Shown: piece by piece, positions 25,570-32,602 of the stretch
Layout of the letters: the number at the start of each line of letters is the position of its first letter
Position numbering within the stretch: position 1 is the first letter of the stretch
Assembly: GCA_035559815.1 (NCBI GenBank)
Contig: DATMAT010000004.1
Coordinates: 1-53,727, forward strand
Length of the DNA: 53,727 nt
Source of the DNA: Thermodesulfobacteriota bacterium
Lineage (GTDB): Bacteria; Desulfobacterota_D; UBA1144; Nemesobacterales; CSP1-2
Direction of reading: 5' to 3'
The notes under the pieces: model-generated
The model's database searches: none
What the model saw: the letters and a program-made list of their open reading frames with translations, nothing else
What the model was told of the DNA's origin: nothing
Made by a program: the position numbers and the translations under genes

Positions 25570-26112
25570 TCAGAGTTTCTCGATAGCTTCTTTAATTATT
25601 AATGCGGCGTTTCTTATAAGCTCGACCTTATGAAGAGTTTCCTGGTCATGTCTTTGGGTTCCCTCATCGAGGATAAGCTCTGCACCCCCGATGATAGTGG
25701 CCAGTGCGTTTTCGGTCTCTTCTCTTACTTCTCTTTCTATATTACTTTTATGAAGTGCAATCTCTATGGTGGTGCTTAATTCCTTTTCCTCGAATGGTTT
25801 AAGAATGTATCCATGGGGACTGGTTTTCTTTGCCCGTTGAAGCGTATCATCGTCGGCATAAGCAGTAAGATATACCACCGGGATCTTGAAGAGGCTGCGT
25901 ATTTTATCGGCGGCTTCGACACCGTCCATATCTTCGTTTAACTTTATGTCCATCAATACTAAATCCGGTTTGGTTTCCTCTATTTTTTTTATGGCTTCCG
26001 ACCCGGAAGAAACTATGGCCAGTACGTTGTATCCTAAACTCTTCAACATATTTTTTATATCTATTGCTACTATCCTCTCGTCTTCGACGACAACGACCCT
26101 GGAGTTTGCCAT
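25570..26112 (-). CDS. Response regulator with receiver domain
   Basis: 180 residues. The receiver domain (5-122) has VVVEDERIVAIDIKNML, the phospho-acceptor D55 in LVLMDIKL, and YLTAYADDD plus the conserved lysine in YILKPFEEKEL. The C-terminal 55 residues (NIEREVREETENALATIIGGAELI) resemble the start of a histidine phosphotransfer helix, not a DNA-binding domain. It begins 22 nt after the kinase and most likely receives its phosphate. Confidence 0.88.
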   Translation of the reverse strand: MANSRVVVVEDERIVAIDIKNMLKSLGYNVLAIVSSGSEAIKKIEETKPDLVLMDIKLNEDMDGVEAADKIRSLFKIPVVYLTAYADDDTLQRAKKTSPHGYILKPFEEKELSTTIEIALHKSNIEREVREETENALATIIGGAELILDEGTQRHDQETLHKVELIRNAALIIKEAIEKL

Positions 26113-26133
26113 TAGATTAACCTCTCCTTGCAG

Positions 26134-29100
26134 TCAGACTGGGAACGTTATCTTAAATTCTGTTCCGCTACTCGTGTCCAGCTCTATCGTGCCCTTTAGT
26201 TGGTCGGTTAACGCACACACCAACTGCAAACCTACCGATTCAGTGTTTCGAAAGTCTAAATCTTCTGGGAACTTAATGCCGTTATTGCTAATGATGAGAT
26301 GACACAGATGAGGCGTTGAGTTATCTTTGCCATAATTAGCTTTGCTGCTTGAATGAAGAGCGATTCGAATTTTCCCTTTCTTTTTCACCAGAAAGCCGTG
26401 TTTCAGGGCGTTAGAGACAATTTCGTTGATGATCAAACTGCAGGGAATCGCTTTATCAATGCTGAGATAAACATTGTCTGCTTCTATACTCAGTTTGATG
26501 TCTTTGGAATTTGCTCCATAAGAACTGAACAGATGGGTTGATAATTCTTTGATGTATTCCCTAAAGTCAATTCTGGCAAAATCTTTGAATTGATATAACG
26601 TTTCATGGATGAGCGCAATCGATTTAATGCGGTTTTGACTTTGCTTTAGCTTTTCACGCGTCCGTAAATCGTCGATACGGCTGGATTGAAGGTTGAGCAA
26701 ACTGTGAATAATCTGCAAATTGTTTTTGACCCTGTGGTGAATTTCCTTGAGCAGCACTTCTTTTTCTTTTAGCGAGGCTTTGATTTGTTCTTCTGCCAGC
26801 TTTCGCTCTGATGCCTCCAAAGCCAGTGAAACCATATCGGCAATCGAAGCCGCAAAATCTTGTTCTTCGACGGTCCACTCCCTCATGGACCCGGTATGCT
26901 CATGACCGATAATCCCTACAACCTCTCCGTGAACTCGGACAGGGACATCCATCATAGAAGTAATACCCAGTGGCTTCAAATACCCTTCTGTGTATTCTTG
27001 AGTACGGGGGTCGAAGCGAGCGTCATTTGCCGCTAGAATGCGACTCTCTTCCAGGGCCCGAAAATAGTTAGGATAATCCTGGGTCTTGAGCCTTAATCCG
27101 CTCTCATGAATGTTCTCGCTCAATTTGTAAAGATCCTTGCAGATAATTTCCGAATGGTCCTTGCTGTAATGCCAGACACTAACCCGTTCTACGCCGAGTG
27201 TTTTAGCGTCTGCCTCGGTTAACTTCTTCAGCGCTGAGTCCAGGTCAGAATTATCCATTTTAGCCAGTTTCAAGAGTACTCTTTGATAACGAAGAACCTG
27301 CTCAGTTCTTTTTCTTAGAGTTTCTTCCGCACGCTTGCGCTCCGTTATTTCCCTGGTTAATTCCTTGTTTATGTCGATTAACTCCTTTGTTCGGTCATAA
27401 ACTCGTAATTCGAGTTCTTCCTTTGCCTTTTGCAGTGCCTCTGCCTGCTTGGCGTTTTTAATCGCTATCTCAATTTGTTGGGCTACAGTTCCCAATAGGT
27501 TTAGCTCTTCTTCATCAAAAGCATTCTTCTGTAAAGAGTTGATGTTTATAGTTCCTACTGTCTTCCCTTGATAGCGGATAGGCATAGAAGCATAACTCTT
27601 CGTCCCCAATTCTCTTCCAGCTGGGCCAATAACCGTATCTTGGTCTACATCCGCACAATACCTTGGCTTCCCCTCTATGATCGTCTTCCAGGTAAAGCCT
27701 TTCGGATGGGGGATTCTTCCCACTCGCTTAATAAACCATTCGGGATAGCCTCTATAAGCCTTTAAAACCGCCTGTGGTGAGCCTGTCGAAACTGCATCTT
27801 CTCGTTCTACTAGGTAAATTGAGATGTTATCTGCTTCATCTATATTCTGCTTCATTGTCTCAACAGCATTTTCCAAGACGTCTTGAAGGTTGATTGACTG
27901 ATGGACGCTGCGAGTCACGGTGCTGATTATGGTTTCGTAACGATTCTTTTTAGATAGCTGGCCAAGGCCTTGGTTTAGGTCCGCTTCGCGCTGTTTTATT
28001 TCTTCAAACATCCTTGTCTTTGCTATAGCTATGGCAATCTGGTTACCGAGGGTGGAAAGTAAGTTTGCTTCCTTTTCATTAAACTTACGTTCTTTGTGGC
28101 TTAGAAACCACATAACGCCTATGGCTCTTTTTTCCAGAAATATAGGTATGCCCAAAGCACTATGATGTCCCAGTTCTCTACCGGCAGGGCCTATATCCGG
28201 GTCTTTTTGAATGTCCTCGACATTCAGTATCTTGCCGGTATTAATCACCTTCCAAGTTAATCCCTTAGGATGTGGTATTATGCCCGCTCTTTTTATATAG
28301 CCTTCGGGAAGGTTTCTATGAGCTTTGATTACCGCATCGCATTTTTCTTCGTCTACCAGGTAAATCATTGCTATATCTACGTTTTCCAGTTCCGTAACTG
28401 AGTTTAGAGCGACATTGTAGACCTCCTCCAGATTAGAAGATTTATGTACCGCTTGAATAAGGCTGGTTAGTATTTCTAAATCCTTTACTTTTACTTCTAG
28501 CTCTTCTTTGGCTTTTCGGTAGAGTTCTTCCGACCGCCTTAGCGCCTCTGCTTGTTGGGCGTTGTTTATCGCTACATCTATCTGCTGTGCAACGATACCC
28601 AACAGTTTTAACTCCTCATCATCGAAAGCATTTTTTTTAAAAGAGTCAATTTTTATACACCCTACCGTCCTACCCTCAGAACGAATGGGCATGGACAAAT
28701 AGCTCTTCGTTCCCAATTGTCTTCCGGCAGGGCCAATATGGATATCCTTGTCTACATCCGAGCAATACCTGGGGATTCCATCTATAATGGTTCTCCATGT
28801 AGCCCCTTTCGGATAAGGAATACGTCTAACTCGTTTCACAAACCAATCCGGGTATCCTCTGTAAGCCCTTAAAATCGCCTCTTTTCCTTCCACCAAGTAA
28901 ATTGAGACGTTTTCAGCTACGTCTATATTCTTGCTCATAACCTCGACCGCGTTTTCCAGAACTTCGGGGAGGTTGATAGAATGATGGACACTCCGGGTAA
29001 CGGTGCTAATGATTGCCTCGTATCGGTTCTTTTTGGATAACTGTGCAAGATTCTCCCTGAGTGCTTCCTCCGTCTGCCTACGCACAGTAATGTCTTCAAC

Positions 29101-30006
29101 TGTTCCTTCATAATACAACACAGCACCGTCCTCTCCTCGGATAGCTCTTGCATTTTCTCGAATAAAGATGAAAGTACCGTCAAGCTTCACCCATTGGGAC
29201 TCCAGGCCTATTACTTCGTCTTTCTGGTCGAGGAGTTCCTTGAAGTGCTTCCGGTAATGTACAGGCTGAAACCCTCCTTCTTTTTCCAGGTTGTGCGCGG
29301 CTAGATCATCGAAGGAGGAATATCCGAGCATTCGAATTAGAGCCGGATTGGCCATGAGGATGCGCCCATCCGGAGTTGTACGATAGATTCCAGTGGGACT
29401 ATTTTGAAAAAGATCCTTGTACTGTTTCTCGCTTTCTCTAAGCTCCTCCTCTAACCTCTTTTGTTGGGTGATGTCAAGAATAGTTATGATGAAATTACTA
29501 AAGTTCCCCTCACGATCGAATATCCCTCTGCCTTCCAGGTGGGCGTAGAATGGAGTCCCGTCCTTTCTAAGCATCTTGAGTTCGCCGGCTTGCCGGGTTT
29601 TAGGCTCGAGAAGCCGTTTTCGGTAATAATAAAATAGGTCCAGGCTTTCCTTCGATACATATTGAATAAAGGCTCCTTTGATTAGCTTCTCCCTTTCTAT
29701 ACCTAATAAGGAAGCTCCGGTAAGATTTGCTCCAAGAATTATGCACTTTTCATTCAATGTAAAATATCCGACGGGAGCAAAATCATACAATTCAGCGTAC
29801 TTGTTGCGTGATTCTTCGAGCTCCATTTGCGCTTGCCGAAGCTGTTCGTTCTGCATCTCCAGTTCAGTCTGATGCTCTTTTAGTTGGTGTATCAACCTTT
29901 GAACTTTATCGTCTGAAACTTCTTCTAGACTTTCTTGTGTTTTGGGGGATATTTCTGCAATTGGCCGGGGAAAATGTTCTTTTTTACGTTGGTATTTATT
30001 CCCCAT
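26134..30006 (-). CDS. Multi-PAS/GAF sensor histidine kinase (HisKA_2 type)
   Basis: 1290 residues from ATG 30006, which follows GAGGGC; the frame extends to a GTG at 30024. There are no membrane segments, so it is a cytoplasmic sensor. Domains in order: coiled coil (20-65), PAS (about 70-180), PAS (190-310), GAF (340-490), GAF (520-675), GAF (705-860), coiled coil, GAF (945-1075), then a HisKA_2 dimerisation domain with the phospho-histidine in EIHHRVKNNLQIIHSLLNLQ (about 1087) and a HATPase (INEIVSNALKHGF). GAF 1, 2 and 3 are close to each other in sequence (KAYRGYP/ RIP.PKG.TW / IGPAGR.LG), so they arose by internal duplication. GAF domains of this kind often bind small ligands or haem. 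Confidence 0.88.
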   Translation of the reverse strand: MGNKYQRKKEHFPRPIAEISPKTQESLEEVSDDKVQRLIHQLKEHQTELEMQNEQLRQAQMELEESRNKYAELYDFAPVGYFTLNEKCIILGANLTGASLLGIEREKLIKGAFIQYVSKESLDLFYYYRKRLLEPKTRQAGELKMLRKDGTPFYAHLEGRGIFDREGNFSNFIITILDITQQKRLEEELRESEKQYKDLFQNSPTGIYRTTPDGRILMANPALIRMLGYSSFDDLAAHNLEKEGGFQPVHYRKHFKELLDQKDEVIGLESQWVKLDGTFIFIRENARAIRGEDGAVLYYEGTVEDITVRRQTEEALRENLAQLSKKNRYEAIISTVTRSVHHSINLPEVLENAVEVMSKNIDVAENVSIYLVEGKEAILRAYRGYPDWFVKRVRRIPYPKGATWRTIIDGIPRYCSDVDKDIHIGPAGRQLGTKSYLSMPIRSEGRTVGCIKIDSFKKNAFDDEELKLLGIVAQQIDVAINNAQQAEALRRSEELYRKAKEELEVKVKDLEILTSLIQAVHKSSNLEEVYNVALNSVTELENVDIAMIYLVDEEKCDAVIKAHRNLPEGYIKRAGIIPHPKGLTWKVINTGKILNVEDIQKDPDIGPAGRELGHHSALGIPIFLEKRAIGVMWFLSHKERKFNEKEANLLSTLGNQIAIAIAKTRMFEEIKQREADLNQGLGQLSKKNRYETIISTVTRSVHQSINLQDVLENAVETMKQNIDEADNISIYLVEREDAVSTGSPQAVLKAYRGYPEWFIKRVGRIPHPKGFTWKTIIEGKPRYCADVDQDTVIGPAGRELGTKSYASMPIRYQGKTVGTININSLQKNAFDEEELNLLGTVAQQIEIAIKNAKQAEALQKAKEELELRVYDRTKELIDINKELTREITERKRAEETLRKRTEQVLRYQRVLLKLAKMDNSDLDSALKKLTEADAKTLGVERVSVWHYSKDHSEIICKDLYKLSENIHESGLRLKTQDYPNYFRALEESRILAANDARFDPRTQEYTEGYLKPLGITSMMDVPVRVHGEVVGIIGHEHTGSMREWTVEEQDFAASIADMVSLALEASERKLAEEQIKASLKEKEVLLKEIHHRVKNNLQIIHSLLNLQSSRIDDLRTREKLKQSQNRIKSIALIHETLYQFKDFARIDFREYIKELSTHLFSSYGANSKDIKLSIEADNVYLSIDKAIPCSLIINEIVSNALKHGFLVKKKGKIRIALHSSSKANYGKDNSTPHLCHLIISNNGIKFPEDLDFRNTESVGLQLVCALTDQLKGTIELDTSSGTEFKITFPV

Positions 30007-30019
30007 TGATAAGCCCTCG

Positions 30020-30042
30020 ACCACCCCTTTTGGGGTAGGGAT
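30020..30042 (-). promoter_or_regulatory. Hairpin just upstream of the sensor kinase start
   Basis: On the coding (minus) strand CCTACCCC, AAAA, GGGGTGG forms a short stable stem-loop ending about 15 nt before ATG 30006, immediately ahead of the GAGGGC ribosome-binding site. It may affect translation or be the end of a short leader. Confidence 0.35.
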
Positions 30043-30103
30043 TATTTCTTAATCGAACTCCAGTTATCAAACCACAATTTTATAAAAAAATAAATACATA
30101 TTT

Positions 30104-30136
30104 ACCCTAAGTAAAATACAGCGATTACCCTATTGA
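30104..30136 (+). promoter_or_regulatory. 33-bp conserved motif, copy 2
   Basis: Contains CCTAAGTAAAATACAG followed by GATTACCC and ATTGA, matching 23494-23526 at 28 of 33 positions. It lies about 100 bp upstream of the sensor kinase gene but in inverted orientation relative to it. The remainder of the 369-bp gap to 30376 is gene-free. Confidence 0.5.
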
Positions 30137-30375
30137 GTCTCGGTTTCGGCTCTGATACATTCACATTGCCCGGTAGTAAGGATTAGTAAATCCGCTTTTT
30201 CCTTGGTGTTATGGAGCTTAGGAAGGTTGGATGGGGAGCTAAGAATGGGAGAGCCACCCTATCTAAGCTCCTTTTCTTAGACGGTAAATAAAAGTAAATA
30301 CGGCGAAGGAAATTCCAACTCAGCTTGGTAGTTATGAAATAAGAAAGAACATTAGATAATATTCTAGAGCCGAGC

Positions 30376-30612
30376 CTATTCCACCCCGGCTTTGGCTGCC
30401 TCCTCTAGAATTTTCCTGGCTTTATCTATGGCCATTTCTTTGACTTTTGTCTCCTCTCCCTTATGGTTTGCTACATTGACTACTACGGTAACGGTCATAT
30501 ACCTGCCTTTTACTTCTTCATCTTTCACCATATATCCAATGGTTACTTCATAGGCTTGTCTTCCGGAATTGTAGTTGGTGCTTATGACGTAGAGTGAGCT
30601 TTCGTCAGACAT
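30376..30612 (-). CDS. Small hypothetical protein
   Basis: 78 residues: SSLYVISTNYNSGRQAYEVTIGYMVKDEEVKGRYMTV followed by an alternating-strand region and a C-terminal helix KVKEMAIDKARKILEEAAKAG. Predicted alpha/beta, soluble, family not recognised. CCAGGAGGC lies 6 nt before the ATG. It is divergent from the CBS-domain gene and shares with it copy D of the palindrome; a sigma-54-like site precedes it. Confidence 0.65.
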   Translation of the reverse strand: MSDESSLYVISTNYNSGRQAYEVTIGYMVKDEEVKGRYMTVTVVVNVANHKGEETKVKEMAIDKARKILEEAAKAGVE

Positions 30613-30684
30613 TTTTGCCTCCTGGTTTGTTCCGCGCTCGGGTCTTTCCGTATGCGATCATCGGAAGATGTATTGTAATTATAA

Positions 30685-30699
30685 TCAAACGGAGTGCCA
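30685..30699 (-). promoter_or_regulatory. Candidate sigma-54 promoter of the 78-residue hypothetical gene
   Basis: The minus strand reads TGGCACTCCGTTTGA: a perfect -24 box and TTTG at -12, but GA in place of GC. Predicted start about 30674 gives a 62-nt leader. The palindrome lies 50-70 bp upstream. Confidence 0.5.
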
Positions 30700-30749
30700 A
30701 TGATTTTTTTCAATAAAATGACCGAGTTTGAAATTAACACCCTGAGCAT

Positions 30750-30770
30750 GGTGTCTTATTTCCTGACACC
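30750..30770. promoter_or_regulatory. Shared palindromic upstream activator site, copy D
   Basis: GGTGTC, TTATTTCCT, GACACC. Over the 19-bp core it matches copy A at 15 positions and forms its own tight dyad with 6-bp perfect arms. It sits between two divergent sigma-54-type promoters. Confidence 0.6.
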
Positions 30771-30849
30771 TGACATCTGCGGGGTGTTGTGTAGCTTGAA
30801 ATCATGACGAAATATTGAGGAATGTGGCCCTATCTCCTATAATCTATTC

Positions 30850-30864
30850 AGGCACATGAATTGC
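30850..30864 (+). promoter_or_regulatory. Sigma-54 promoter of the CBS-domain gene
   Basis: AGGCACATGAATTGC matches the consensus at every key position except the first base. Predicted start about 30876 lies downstream of an in-frame ATG at 30866, so that ATG cannot be used; ATG 30905, with AAAGGAGAG, is the real start. Confidence 0.75.
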
Positions 30865-30904
30865 CATGTATATCAACATTACAACTACAAAAGGAGAGAT
30901 AGCG

Positions 30905-31327
30905 ATGATCGCAAAAGATGTGATGAAGGCCAATGTTATTACCGTGTCGCCGTCCACCCCGGTTTCCGAGGCCGCACTCTTGATGAGGAATGAGGACATA
31001 GGAGCACTGGTAGTAGTTGATACTGCCGGGAGGCCGGTGGGCATAGTAACGGACCGGGATATAGTGATTTCGATCGTGGCCGACGGCGACAACCCTGCTG
31101 ATTTTGTGGTCGAAGATATCATGAGCAAGAACCTGCACCTGGTTCAGGAGGATGAAAGTATATTCGGGATACTCAAGATTCTGGGAAAGCATTCCATAAG
31201 AAGGGTCCCAGTATTGAGAAAGGGAAAGCTAGTGGGAATAGTTTCGGTTGACGACCTGATTGTGGTCATCACCACCGAACTCTCCAACCTAGCCTCGGCT
31301 CTCAGCAGCACTTCTAAGGTTCTTTGA
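30905..31327 (+). CDS. CBS-domain pair protein
   Basis: 140 residues made of two CBS motifs: IAKDVMKANVITVSPSTPVSEAALLM with VDTAGRPVGIVTDRDI, then VEDIMSKNLHLVQEDESIFGILKILG with VLRKGKLVGIVSVDDL. Stand-alone CBS pairs (Bateman modules) bind adenosine nucleotides and act as energy sensors; many belong to hypoxia/stress regulons. The start at 30905 is fixed by its ribosome-binding site and the promoter position. A perfect 28-bp palindrome lies just downstream. Confidence 0.88.
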   Translation: MIAKDVMKANVITVSPSTPVSEAALLMRNEDIGALVVVDTAGRPVGIVTDRDIVISIVADGDNPADFVVEDIMSKNLHLVQEDESIFGILKILGKHSIRRVPVLRKGKLVGIVSVDDLIVVITTELSNLASALSSTSKVL

Positions 31328-31349
31328 AATGGAAGGAAAACCTAAAGTA

Positions 31350-31377
31350 GTAGGAACACGCCGCGGCGTGTTCCTAC
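31350..31377. repeat. Perfect 28-bp palindrome
   Basis: GTAGGAACACGCCG followed by its exact complement. A copy with two mismatches between the arms occurs at 32333-32360. As RNA it would form a 12-14-bp stem with almost no loop; a following T-run is lacking, so it is better seen as a REP-like dispersed palindrome than a terminator. Confidence 0.7.
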
Positions 31378-31446
31378 GGTAATTCTCGATATGAGATTAC
31401 CTAGCGGTGATTAAGTAATGAAGAATGAAGAGTAAGGAGGTAACCA

Positions 31447-31713
31447 ATGCTTTTTTTCATAACGCAGAAGCACGAACCGGGTAACTGCCCGAAGGATATG
31501 GGAGGTTTCAGGAAGGTATTCATAAATGAAAAGGTAGAGGGAGTGGTTTTAAAGGATGTCTATGTTGAGCACGGGTCGCACATGATTTTCTACATCGTAG
31601 AGACGGACAACTACGATAACCTGGTCCGTTTTCTGGAGCCGGGTATGTTGAAGTGTACATCATCGATATCACCGGTTTCCTCCCTGCCCGTTTCTGAAAT
31701 TTTAAAGAAGTAG
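31447..31713 (+). CDS. Small hypothetical protein (DUF3303-like)
   Basis: 88 residues: MLFFITQKHEPGNCPKDMGG, then GVVLKDVYVEHGSHMIFYIVETDNYDNLVRFLEPGM. The pattern MLFxxTxxHxPxxCP with a ferredoxin-like alpha/beta layout resembles DUF3303 proteins; the match is by eye only. AAGGAGGT precedes the ATG by 5 nt. The next CBS gene starts 10 nt after the stop, so they are one operon. Confidence 0.6.
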   Translation: MLFFITQKHEPGNCPKDMGGFRKVFINEKVEGVVLKDVYVEHGSHMIFYIVETDNYDNLVRFLEPGMLKCTSSISPVSSLPVSEILKK

Positions 31714-31723
31714 AGGTGGAAAA

Positions 31724-32149
31724 ATGGTCGTAAAAAACTGGATGAAGAGAAACCCGATCACTGTAGAACCGGAGATGGGGGTTAAATCTGCCTTCGCTCT
31801 ACTTAAGAAGTACGGGATAAGACAGCTTCCGGTGGTGAAGGATGGAATAATAGTCGGAATTGTAACCGACCGGGACTTCAGAAAGCCGGAGCCCTATGGT
31901 CACTCGACACCGTGGGATAAGATATACCGGTTGCAGGATGGCTTCACCGTTGGAGACATCATGAAGATGGACGTAATCACCGTCACCGAGAATACGCCCA
32001 TAGAAGAGGCAGCCAGCCTTTTGCTAAGACACAAGATTAACGGGCTGCCAGTAATATCCGATGACGGGAGGCTCAGCGGAATAATAACCACGTCGGATAT
32101 CTTAGCGGCTTTTGTAACGCTCCATAAGCACGAATACAAGACCGGATAG
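31724..32149 (+). CDS. CBS-domain pair protein
   Basis: 141 residues with two CBS motifs: VKNWMKRNPITVEPEMGVKSAFALLKKYGIRQLPVV...IVGIVTDRDFR and VGDIMKMDVITVTENTPIEEAASLLLRHKINGLPVI...SGIITTSDIL (cut here for length). The linker contains KPEPYGHSTPWDKIYRL, typical of AcuB-like CBS proteins. It likely senses adenylates. It is the last gene before a terminator-like hairpin. Confidence 0.88.
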   Translation: MVVKNWMKRNPITVEPEMGVKSAFALLKKYGIRQLPVVKDGIIVGIVTDRDFRKPEPYGHSTPWDKIYRLQDGFTVGDIMKMDVITVTENTPIEEAASLLLRHKINGLPVISDDGRLSGIITTSDILAAFVTLHKHEYKTG

Positions 32150-32150
32150 A

Positions 32151-32187
32151 AAAACCGGCCTTATGAAGGCATTTTCAGTTCGGTTTT
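32151..32187 (+). terminator. Terminator-like hairpin after the CBS operon
   Basis: GCCTT-ATG-AAGGC (32158-32170) is followed by ATTTTC; outer arms AAAACCG (32151-32157) and CGGTTTT (32181-32187) can enclose it. It starts 2 nt after the stop codon. Confidence 0.5.
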
Positions 32188-32332
32188 ATGGGTGCTTACC
32201 ATGCTTAGCGGCTCTCCAAAAATCGCGGATGGTGCTGTAAATCAATTTCCTTTAACCGGGGTGATTCGGAGACAGCGTGTCTCTCCCTCAAGGGAGTAGA
32301 GATTTTGTATGTCCTCTGCGCAGCCACGGGGA

Positions 32333-32360
32333 GTAGGGGTACGCTGCAGCGTGCTCCTAC
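32333..32360. repeat. 28-bp imperfect palindrome, second copy
   Basis: GTAGGGGTACGCTG followed by CAGCGTGCTCCTAC, two mismatches between arms. It shares its outer GTAGG/CCTAC arms and its CGC/GCG centre with the palindrome at 31350-31377, and both flank the second CBS operon. The rest of 32190-32430 shows no gene. Confidence 0.55.
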
Positions 32361-32431
32361 CACTCTTGCCCAAGGCAGTTTATACATGTGATTGTAGGCT
32401 ACAGGTCTTATAAAGACTCCGTATATAAATG

Positions 32432-32464
32432 CCCGATATTTCGTGGATAGCACGGTATATCGGG
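32432..32464. promoter_or_regulatory. 33-bp inverted repeat upstream of the mla promoter
   Basis: CCCGATATTTCGTG, GATAG, CACGGTATATCGGG: 14-bp arms with two mismatches around a 5-nt centre. It lies about 100-130 bp upstream of the mlaE sigma-54 promoter, the position of an enhancer-binding site, and it is unrelated in sequence to the shared palindrome. Confidence 0.5.
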
Positions 32465-32562
32465 GGTAATCCGGAGGGAGGGAGTACCACTATAATCTTT
32501 ACTTACAATTAAATGCTACCAATTACGGCCAGTTGCCGGTTTCACTGCCATATCCGCCCAAA

Positions 32563-32577
32563 TGGCCTGTCCATTGC
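32563..32577 (+). promoter_or_regulatory. Sigma-54 promoter of the mla operon
   Basis: TGGCCTGTCCATTGC with GG-N10-GC and the -12 extended as TTGCAC. Predicted start about 32589, 14 nt before the TTG start of mlaE. Confidence 0.65.
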
Positions 32578-32602
32578 ACGTAATTGATTTAATTAGGAAA
32601 GT

